6,442 bases of DNA, from positions 16,488 through 22,929 of the forward strand of contig DQHV01000275.1 of the NCBI GenBank assembly GCA_003524335.1, given 5' to 3'. The position numbers and the translations under genes are program-made. Below the pieces are notes generated by a model. It saw only the letters and a list, made by a program, of their open reading frames with translations. It was not told the origin of the DNA and searched no databases. Of the stretch, positions 1 to 4,860 are shown piece after piece. The first letter of the stretch is position 1. Each line of letters opens with the position of its first letter. This DNA comes from Candidatus Aminicenantota bacterium (GTDB lineage: Bacteria > Acidobacteriota > Aminicenantia > Aminicenantales > UBA8522).

Positions 1-642
1 CCCGAGCAGGAGATCCCCGGCCGGCCTGACGACCGGGCCTGGGAGAGCTGTATGACAACGAGCTGGCAGTGGTCGTACCAACCCAACCCGGACATCCGGA
101 CTGCACGAGAGGTCATCGAGAACCTGATCCACATCCGGGCCCGGGGCGGGAACATGCTCCTCAACATCGGGCCGCGGCCGGACGGACAGATCGCTCCGCC
201 GGACGAAGACCTTCTCCGCGAGCTCGGGTTGTGGATGATGCTCTACGGAGAGGCGATCAAGGGCGTTCGGCCCTGGACCGTAACCAACGAAGGAGATGTC
301 TGGCTGACGAGCCGACGCGGCGAAGAAACCGTGTATGCGTTCGCCGACCTCGAATATGGTCTGGAAGGAACCAAGGCGCCCGCCGGGTGCCGGTTCACGT
401 TGAAATCCGTGAAGACGACCACGGAGACCCAGGTCTCGGTGCTGAGCCAGGCCGGGGGCTGTGAATGGACGGAGGATGCGCACGGACTTCATATTACTGT
501 CTCGCGAGACCACTCCATCCAGCTTATCAAGAATCCGCTGATTAAAGCGGGGATGAAGCCGGACGATAAAATCGCACCTTTGACCTGGGGACCGGACTGG
601 CCCATCGCCGTCAAGATCACCAAGGTCGGGCTTGATAAATAG
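1..642 (+). CDS. alpha-L-fucosidase, GH29 family, C-terminal part (5' end outside window)
   Basis: The open frame enters from the left edge and ends at TAG 640-642, giving 213 visible residues. GH29 enzymes cleave terminal alpha-L-fucose from glycans by a retaining mechanism. The visible part has the end of the catalytic barrel: a PEQEIPG start, WESCMTTSW at about 14-22, and the strongly family-like GGNMLLNIGPRPDG at 49-62 followed by GEAIKGVRPW at 83-92. From about residue 93 a beta-rich C-terminal domain follows, as in typical GH29 proteins. The catalytic nucleophile Asp should lie upstream of the window, so activity cannot be judged here, nor can a signal peptide. The stop codon overlaps the ribosome-binding site of the mutarotase gene, so the two are almost certainly co-transcribed. 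An internal ATG at 52 is not a start, because the conserved sequence continues upstream of it. Confidence 0.93.
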   Translation, partial: PEQEIPGRPDDRAWESCMTTSWQWSYQPNPDIRTAREVIENLIHIRARGGNMLLNIGPRPDGQIAPPDEDLLRELGLWMMLYGEAIKGVRPWTVTNEGDVWLTSRRGEETVYAFADLEYGLEGTKAPAGCRFTLKSVKTTTETQVSVLSQAGGCEWTEDAHGLHITVSRDHSIQLIKNPLIKAGMKPDDKIAPLTWGPDWPIAVKITKVGLDK

Positions 643-646
643 GAGG
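641..646 (+). promoter_or_regulatory. ribosome-binding site AGGAGG overlapping the fucosidase stop
   Basis: AGGAGG shares its first two bases with the TAG stop at 640-642. It sits 2 nt before a GTG (649) and 5 nt before an ATG (652). Five nt is the normal spacing and 2 nt is too short, so ATG 652 is taken as the mutarotase start. The overlap with the stop suggests translational coupling to the fucosidase. Confidence 0.7.
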
Positions 647-651
647 CCGTG

Positions 652-1089
652 ATGAACATCAAGGGATCCAGCGAAGTTCTCACGATCATTCTGTTTTTCT
701 TGGGAGCGGCGTTACTCATGGCCAAGGTTTCTGGACAGCCGCGGGTATCTGTGCAGCGTTACGGAATGATCATCGGTCTCAAGCCGGAAAAGATCGCCTA
801 TTACAAAGAACTCCATGCCGCCACCTGGCCCGGAGTGCTCAAGATGATCAAGGAGTGCCACATCCAGAACTACTCGATCTACCTCAAGGAGATAGAGCCC
901 GGAAAGCACTACCTCTTTTCTTATTTTGAGTACACGGGGAACGATTTCGAGGCCGATATGACCAAGATGGCCGCCGACCCGACCACCCAAAAATGGTGGA
1001 AAGAAACGGACCCCTGCCAATTCCCGATCCCGACCCATGGCCCGAAGGAGTGGTGGAGCCGGATGGAGGAGGTCTTCCACACGGATTGA
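652..1089 (+). CDS. exported RhaM-family sugar mutarotase (L-fucose or L-rhamnose type)
   Basis: This 145-residue protein belongs to the RhaM family (COG3254), which interconverts alpha and beta anomers of L-rhamnose or, in some members, L-fucose. Compared by eye with E. coli RhaM, the key residues and their spacing are kept: Tyr51 and His55 (Tyr18/His22), Asn73-Tyr74 (Tyr41), Trp115-Trp116 (the QRWW pair) and the closing EEVF. The family is normally a cytoplasmic protein of about 104 residues. Here about 30 extra residues precede the core: Lys4, then a hydrophobic run at about 9-23, then a possible SPase I site at VSG-Q (after Gly28). No lipobox Cys is present. Export is inferred from this. 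The position directly after a fucosidase and before a sugar symporter makes fucose the favoured substrate, but rhamnose cannot be excluded. The GTG at 649 is an alternative start one codon earlier. Confidence 0.9.
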   Translation: MNIKGSSEVLTIILFFLGAALLMAKVSGQPRVSVQRYGMIIGLKPEKIAYYKELHAATWPGVLKMIKECHIQNYSIYLKEIEPGKHYLFSYFEYTGNDFEADMTKMAADPTTQKWWKETDPCQFPIPTHGPKEWWSRMEEVFHTD

Positions 1090-1113
1090 GCGCGGGTGGC
1101 CAGGGAGTGACCG

Positions 1114-2730
1114 ATGGGACAGATGTCGAAGCTGAGCATGTCCTGGCCGGACATCGCGGTCATCTTCCTCTATCTGGGCGGGATCGTCGGGCTCGGACTC
1201 TGGGCCTGGTTCCGCCGCAAGAGGACGGCGACCTCTGCGTCGGCCTATTTTCTGGCTGGAGGGACGCTGCGCTGGCCGGTGATCGGCCTGGCGTTATTCT
1301 CCACCAACATTTCCACCATCCATCTCGTCAGCCTCGCCCAGGAAGGCTACGTCAACGGGCTCGCCTACGGCAACTTCGAATGGATGGCGGCCTTCCTCCT
1401 GATCGTCCTCTCCTTCTTTTTCGCACCGTTCTACATCCGGTCGCGGGTGGCCACCCTGCCCGATTTTCTGGAGCGCCGCTACAGCCGGGCCTGCCGGGAT
1501 TGGCTGGCGGTGCTGTCGATTTTCTCGGCCGTGTTCATCCACATCGGTTTCTCACTCTACACCGGGGCCGTGGTGCTCAAGGGGCTGTTCGGGATCGACA
1601 TCGGACTGAGCATCATCGTCACGGCCACGCTCACCGGGATCTACACCATAGTCGGCGGCCTGCTCGCCGTGGTCATGACGGAATCGGTCCAGACGATCAT
1701 CCTGATCGGCGGCTCGGCCTGCGTCCTGGTTGCAGGCCTTATCGCCGTAGGCGGTTGGAGCGGGCTGGCGACGGCGGTTGAGCCCGTCAAGCTGACTATC
1801 CTGAGGACCGCCGCCGAAACCCCTTCCCTGCCCTGGTATTCGGTCTTCCTCGGCTATCCCATCATCGGGCTCTGGTACTGGTGCGCCGACCAGACCATCG
1901 TCCAACGCGTCCTTGGAGCCAAGGATGAAAGAAACGCCCGGATCGGCCCGCTCTTCCCCGGCTTCATCAAGATACTGCCGGTGTTCCTGTTTGTGCTGCC
2001 GGGCCTGATCGCCGACGGCCTCGTCCGCCAGGGAAAGCTCCCGGCCATCAACGATTCAGCGGACACTTATTCGGTCCTGATCAACAATCTGTTGCCGGTC
2101 GGGCTGAAGGGCGTCGTCGCGGCGGCGCTGCTTGCCGCCCTGATGAGCACCGTTTCCGGGGCCCTGAACTCCATCTCCACACTCTTCAGCCTTGACCTCT
2201 ACAAGAGGTGGCGGCCGCGGACACCGGACCGCCGGTTGACCTACATCGGCCGGGTTGTCACATTCGTCGGGATGATCCTGGCCATGCTCTGGTCGCCCCT
2301 GATCAGCCACTTCCAGAGCATCTTCCAGGGAATCGTGGCCCTGATCTGCTACATCGCCCCGCCCATCACGGCCGTCTTCATTTGGGGAGTTCTGTGGAGG
2401 CGGGCCTCGGCCGCGGGAGCCGTGGCGACACTGTCGATCGGGTCGGCGCTGGGGTTAGCCGTCTTTTTCCTCGACTGGTTCAAGGAACGGACCGGATGGA
2501 ACGTTCCTTCGATGATGGCCACTTTCTATCTCTTTGTCATCTGTTCGGTAATCTTGGCTGTCCTATCTTACCTGAAGCCCCATCGCCACACCGCAGAGAG
2601 TGAAAAACTTGTCTGGTCAAGCCCGCTGGCGGCCCTGAAGAGTCGAGTTGGATCGGGGGGCCTGGACTACAGACTGGTCGCGCTGCTGCTTTTCATCGTG
2701 ATGATCGTCCTCTACGTCGTCTTCGCCTGA
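1114..2730 (+). CDS. SGLT-type sodium/sugar symporter (SSS family)
   Basis: A 538-residue inner-membrane protein with about 14 hydrophobic segments, the usual size and topology for the sodium:solute symporter family. It would take up a sugar with Na+. Motifs read as SGLT-like: YFLAGGTLRWP (45-55), NISTIHL (65-71), FEWM with Glu89, WYWCADQTIVQR with Asp259, Lys286 in the following helix, and LNSISTLFSLDLYK after the helix carrying the likely Na2-site residues Ala342, Ser345 and Thr346. By eye, residues 70, 259 and 286 match human SGLT1 His83, Asp294 and Lys321. The position of vSGLT Gln428 appears to be Val408. The start ATG 1114 has AGGGAG at 1102-1107, 6 nt upstream, and lies 24 nt after the mutarotase stop, so it is the third gene of the operon. 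L-fucose is the likely cargo from context only. The TGA stop lies inside a repeat copy. Confidence 0.94.
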   Translation: MGQMSKLSMSWPDIAVIFLYLGGIVGLGLWAWFRRKRTATSASAYFLAGGTLRWPVIGLALFSTNISTIHLVSLAQEGYVNGLAYGNFEWMAAFLLIVLSFFFAPFYIRSRVATLPDFLERRYSRACRDWLAVLSIFSAVFIHIGFSLYTGAVVLKGLFGIDIGLSIIVTATLTGIYTIVGGLLAVVMTESVQTIILIGGSACVLVAGLIAVGGWSGLATAVEPVKLTILRTAAETPSLPWYSVFLGYPIIGLWYWCADQTIVQRVLGAKDERNARIGPLFPGFIKILPVFLFVLPGLIADGLVRQGKLPAINDSADTYSVLINNLLPVGLKGVVAAALLAALMSTVSGALNSISTLFSLDLYKRWRPRTPDRRLTYIGRVVTFVGMILAMLWSPLISHFQSIFQGIVALICYIAPPITAVFIWGVLWRRASAAGAVATLSIGSALGLAVFFLDWFKERTGWNVPSMMATFYLFVICSVILAVLSYLKPHRHTAESEKLVWSSPLAALKSRVGSGGLDYRLVALLLFIVMIVLYVVFA

Positions 2731-2820
2731 ATTCGGTGCCTCTGAATTCGGTGCCAGGCAACTCAATACCCTAATTAGGATTTCGTGGAATTTCGGTAAT
2801 CAGTTGCCTGGCACCGAATT
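2728..2820. repeat. BIME-like inverted repeat between convergent genes, with a partial third copy
   Basis: Two 19-nt arms are perfectly complementary: AATTCGGTGCCAGGCAACT at 2745-2763 and AGTTGCCTGGCACCGAATT at 2802-2820, with a 38-nt spacer. Each arm has its own small palindrome (TGCC-A-GGCA at 2752-2760 and TGCC-T-GGCA at 2805-2813). A partial copy, TGAATTCGGTGCC, occurs at 2728-2740 and again at 2743-2755, a 15-nt tandem step. The spacer holds the palindrome CCTAATTAGG (2770-2779) and two ATTTCG copies (2780-2785, 2790-2795). It is placed between the 3' ends of two convergent genes, as REP/BIME elements usually are. It could fold in RNA from either strand and limit read-through, but there is no T-tract, so it is not a standard intrinsic terminator. 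The mobile-repeat origin is inference. Confidence 0.85.
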
Positions 2821-2822
2821 AG

Positions 2823-3938
2823 CTAGTAGAGGCATTCCCGGGCGGCCTGGGCGTAGGCCCGCAGGTTTTCCGGCGGGGTTTCGAAAAAATGATCGCAGCA
2901 GGAGAGGATGTACCCGCCCTCGTAGCCGACCTTCTCAAACAACTTGAAGACCATCGCCCGGATATCTTCTTTTGTCCCTGTCGTCAGGACGTTGAATTGG
3001 TCGAGCCCGCCGATGAGGGCCAGACGCCGGCCAATCTTCGCTTTATACTCCCACGGCTCCTGGTTACCGCCGATCGAGGTGGGCGCCAGCGTCTCCGAGG
3101 CATCACACCCGTTGGCCACGATCAACTCCTCGATCGCCTTTGTCCCGCCGCAAGTATGATAGACAACAGTGAAGCCGAGTGAATGCAGGGCCTCGTGCAT
3201 TTTCCGGTCGTACGGCAGACAGAACTCCTCATGGAGGGCCGGAGAGATGAGCGTCGATGAGGCGGCGCCGCCCCCCGTCTCGACAAGGTCGAACCTGGCG
3301 CCTTTCATGCTTTCGATAAAGCGCATTTTTTTTTCGAGCAGGATGCGGAGGAGCTCGTGCACCCACCCCGGCTTATCGATCGAGTGCAGTATTAGCTCCT
3401 GGATATCTATCAGGCACGCGGCATGCTGCCAGCAGCCGGCCTGGTCCCCCCACACGAAACCGCGCAATATGCCCCTGTCGCCGATAAGGTCCCAGGCCCG
3501 GTTCACGGCCGCCGGGTCGAGCCTGGGGACGGGCATGTATTTTTCTATCAAGCGGATATCATCGTCCCGCTTAATCAGGTACTCGGTGATCCAGGTTGTC
3601 ATCAGGTCCCCCGCCGTTTTGTAGGTCAGCATCCCTCCCGGCGTCCGGATGGTGTGATGGCACACCCTATGATCCGGGTCAGCGCTCTTCACCTCGACCT
3701 CGTCCCGCCATTCCGGCGTCGAGAACTTGGTGAAATCGGCCTCGGCCACCCAGAACTGCCCCATGTCCTGGAAGAATTGGATGGCGGCATCCAGCCCGAA
3801 CATCTCAAAGGCCTCGAGGTCGCTGATCCCGCCGAGGTAAGTGTCAAGATGGTATTTCTGCCATTGATGGACCGTGGCCGGGAGCCGGTCCGGCTTGCCT
3901 TTCTTCAGGGCGCAGAGCATCCGCTCTTTGGACGTCAT
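2823..3938 (-). CDS. uroporphyrinogen-decarboxylase-superfamily protein, probably methyltransferase-like
   Basis: A 371-residue protein starting MTSKERMLCALKKGKPDR, the typical opening of URO-D-superfamily TIM-barrel proteins of this length. Other family marks are HTCGG at 261-265, GGLD at 310-313 and a C-terminal GGYILSCCDHFFETPPEN. The true heme enzyme carries an N-terminal RQAGR motif, which is absent, so heme synthesis is unlikely. His261-x-Cys263 together with Cys347/Cys348 resembles the His-x-Cys...Cys zinc site of MtaA/MtbA-type corrinoid methyltransferases, so a methyl transfer role is plausible. No corrinoid protein or partner methyltransferase is seen in the window. The frame stays open upstream to 4754 but there it runs antisense to another gene. 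ATG 3938 is chosen because family homology begins there and a strong promoter lies just before it. No Shine-Dalgarno is visible. The gene is cytoplasmic, monocistronic here, and divergent from the 4077 gene. Confidence 0.88.
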   Translation of the reverse strand: MTSKERMLCALKKGKPDRLPATVHQWQKYHLDTYLGGISDLEAFEMFGLDAAIQFFQDMGQFWVAEADFTKFSTPEWRDEVEVKSADPDHRVCHHTIRTPGGMLTYKTAGDLMTTWITEYLIKRDDDIRLIEKYMPVPRLDPAAVNRAWDLIGDRGILRGFVWGDQAGCWQHAACLIDIQELILHSIDKPGWVHELLRILLEKKMRFIESMKGARFDLVETGGGAASSTLISPALHEEFCLPYDRKMHEALHSLGFTVVYHTCGGTKAIEELIVANGCDASETLAPTSIGGNQEPWEYKAKIGRRLALIGGLDQFNVLTTGTKEDIRAMVFKLFEKVGYEGGYILSCCDHFFETPPENLRAYAQAARECLY

Positions 3939-3945
3939 GCTCGGG

Positions 3946-3974
3946 ATTATAGAAGGGCCGACTGGTTCGGTCAA
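3946..3974 (-). promoter_or_regulatory. sigma-70-type promoter giving a probable leaderless mRNA
   Basis: On the minus strand TTGACC (3974-3969) and TATAAT (3951-3946) are separated by exactly 17 nt. Only 7 nt (CCCGAGC) separate the -10 box from the ATG at 3938, so the expected transcription start falls on or next to the A of the start codon. No Shine-Dalgarno is found upstream of the ATG, which fits a leaderless transcript. The match to consensus is seen directly. Use in the cell is inferred. Confidence 0.72.
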
Positions 3975-3996
3975 TATGGCCGACGCCCGGCTGGTA

Positions 3997-4025
3997 TTGA
4001 TTTCTCCCCCCTTTTGTGCTAAGAA
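3997..4025 (+). promoter_or_regulatory. weak candidate promoter for the 179-residue secreted protein
   Basis: TTGATT (3997-4002) and TAAGAA (4020-4025) are 17 nt apart on the plus strand. The -35 is good but the -10 matches only three of six consensus bases. It lies in the 138-nt gap between two divergent genes and about 50 nt before the ATG at 4077, so a promoter is expected here. The -10 candidate overlaps an inverted repeat. Confidence 0.3.
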
Positions 4026-4048
4026 TGACGTAAAGATGATTATTCTTA
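4020..4048. repeat. 7-bp inverted repeat in the leader of the secreted-protein gene
   Basis: TAAGAAT (4020-4026) and ATTCTTA (4042-4048) are perfect inverted copies separated by 15 nt, a 22-nt centre-to-centre distance or about two helical turns. This geometry suits a dimeric DNA-binding protein. A leader hairpin is also possible, although the stem is AT-rich and weak. It overlaps the candidate -10 box for the gene at 4077. Confidence 0.4.
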
Positions 4049-4076
4049 TCGGTTTAGTAAATTCAAGGAGGACGAT

Positions 4077-4616
4077 ATGAGAAAAAGCATGGCATTTCTT
4101 ATGATTCTGGCCGTTGGGTGTTTCTTCCTTTCGACCGCCCAGGCCCAGCAGAAGACCGTCAGCTTCAAGAAGCTCCAGGAATTTCTGCCCAAGATCGACC
4201 TCAGCGGGTTCAACCGGTTGAAGCCCGGCGGAGAGACAAGCTCGGCCATGGGGATGTCGACTTCGGAAGCCCATGTCACCTATGAAAAAGGCAGCGGCGA
4301 TAACTCCATCACGATTGAGGTCAAGATCAACGATGTGGCAGGGATTCCGTTCGCCCAGATGGGCGCTTCTGTTATCGGGATGACCGAGTTCGAGAATGAG
4401 ACCGAAAACGGCTATGAGAAGTCGGTCAAGGTCCAGGGCTTCCCGGGCACCGAGAAGGTCGACAACTCCGAGGACAATAAGTCGATGGAGGTCATGCTTT
4501 TCGTGGGCAACCGGTTCACAGTCGAGCTTCAGGGAAGAGGCACCAGCGATGCGGCCCTCCTCCACAAGCTCCTCGACGACATGAAACTGACCGACCTGTC
4601 CAAGCTGACCCAGTAA
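4077..4616 (+). CDS. small exported protein of unknown function
   Basis: A 179-residue protein that I do not recognise. ATG 4077 has a strong AAGGAGG (4065-4071) 5 nt upstream. Residues 1-23 form a clear signal peptide: Arg2-Lys3, a hydrophobic run to about 18, then AQA-Q with predicted cleavage after Ala23. Cys15 sits in AVGC, a poor lipobox, so SPase I cleavage is preferred over lipoprotein processing. The mature part (about 156 residues) begins with an amphipathic stretch containing FKKLQEFLPKI, passes through alternating beta-like segments (HVTYEKG, SITIEVKIND, MEVMLFVGNRFTVELQG), and ends in a helix, ALLHKLLDDMKLTDLSKL. It has no other cysteine and no catalytic motif that I can name. It is predicted periplasmic or secreted. 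It is divergent from the URO-D-like gene and is separated by 244 nt from the next gene, so it is probably transcribed alone. Confidence 0.87.
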   Translation: MRKSMAFLMILAVGCFFLSTAQAQQKTVSFKKLQEFLPKIDLSGFNRLKPGGETSSAMGMSTSEAHVTYEKGSGDNSITIEVKINDVAGIPFAQMGASVIGMTEFENETENGYEKSVKVQGFPGTEKVDNSEDNKSMEVMLFVGNRFTVELQGRGTSDAALLHKLLDDMKLTDLSKLTQ

Positions 4617-4747
4617 GACCCCGCTCCGGAAGATTCCCCTCCCCCGAAAGACTGAATCATAACCGAATGAATCAGCCTCCGGAAGGAGGGGTATTGATAT
4701 GCCGCTGCTTCCTTCTTTCGGCACGGTTGACAGCCTCCTGACTCTGC

Positions 4748-4775
4748 TTGACATCGGTCAGCTCAAAACGATAGG
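4748..4775 (+). promoter_or_regulatory. candidate promoter for the large secreted protein
   Basis: A perfect -35 TTGACA lies at 4748-4753, with GATAGG (4770-4775) 16 nt downstream as a poor -10. A second perfect TTGACA is at 4727-4732, exactly 21 nt upstream, but lacks a convincing -10. If used, the transcript would start about 80 nt before ATG 4861 and would exclude the alternative start at 4699. Confidence 0.25.
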
Positions 4776-4788
4776 CTCTCGAACAGTC

Positions 4789-4800
4789 GGGGACGTCCCC
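4789..4800. repeat. 12-bp perfect palindrome, possible operator
   Basis: GGGGACGTCCCC reads the same on both strands. It lies downstream of the candidate promoter at 4748-4775 and 60 nt before ATG 4861, a plausible place for repressor binding or an mRNA hairpin. I cannot assign a regulator. Confidence 0.35.
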
Positions 4801-4849
4801 CGGGGTGCCACCCTTCTAGGAATGGCGCCGCACGAGGCATCTCTCAAAA

Positions 4850-4855
4850 AGGAGG
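4850..4855 (+). promoter_or_regulatory. ribosome-binding site AGGAGG selecting ATG 4861
   Basis: AGGAGG sits 5 nt before ATG 4861, and the following residues form a signal-peptide-like N-terminus. This favours 4861 over the in-frame ATG at 4699, which also has an AGGAGG (9 nt spacing) but would bury the hydrophobic segment 55 residues inside the protein. Confidence 0.65.
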
Positions 4856-4860
4856 GGGCT

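Larger units (their letters stand above)
4617..4860. other. intergenic region with short repeats and a palindrome
   Basis: This 244-nt gap holds several short structures. CTCCGGAAG is repeated directly at 4624-4632 and 4677-4685. TGAATCA is repeated at 4653-4659 and 4668-4674. CCCCTCC (4636-4642) can pair with GGAGGGG (4685-4691) around a 42-nt loop. GGGGACGTCCCC (4789-4800) is a perfect 12-bp palindrome, followed by CCCCGGGG (4798-4805). There is no hairpin plus T-tract terminator for the 4077 gene. The frame of the next gene is open upstream to an ATG at 4699, which has its own AGGAGG (4684-4689), so part of this stretch could be coding. Confidence 0.6.

Noticed and set aside
649..651. GTG start for the mutarotase
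   Set aside because: It is only 2 nt from the AGGAGG, while the adjacent ATG at 652 has normal 5-nt spacing.
993..1781. 262-residue plus-strand frame across the mutarotase-symporter junction
   Set aside because: It overlaps two genes with clear family motifs in another frame, and its product is low-complexity Arg/His/Gly/Pro-rich.
2745..2820. Standard rho-independent terminator
   Set aside because: The 19-bp stem is long, but the loop is 38 nt and no T-tract follows the stem on either strand. A repeat element with possible terminator effect fits better.
3423..4022. 199-residue plus-strand frame antisense to the URO-D-like gene
   Set aside because: The URO-D-superfamily motifs are all on the minus strand, and this frame has no ribosome-binding site or recognisable domain.
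4077..4121. Lipoprotein signal (AVGC around Cys15) on the 179-residue protein
   Set aside because: The -3 position is Ala instead of the usual Leu/Val/Ile, and a better SPase I site AQA-Q follows a continuing hydrophobic run.
4636..4691. Terminator hairpin for the 179-residue gene
   Set aside because: The stem is only 7 bp with a 42-nt loop and no T-run, and the right arm overlaps an AGGAGG, so the pairing may be chance from purine/pyrimidine runs.
3939..4754. Upstream extension of the URO-D-like reading frame giving a 643-residue protein
   Set aside because: Family homology begins at the Met at 3938, a sigma-70 promoter lies just upstream of it, and the extension is antisense to a gene with a signal peptide and strong ribosome-binding site.
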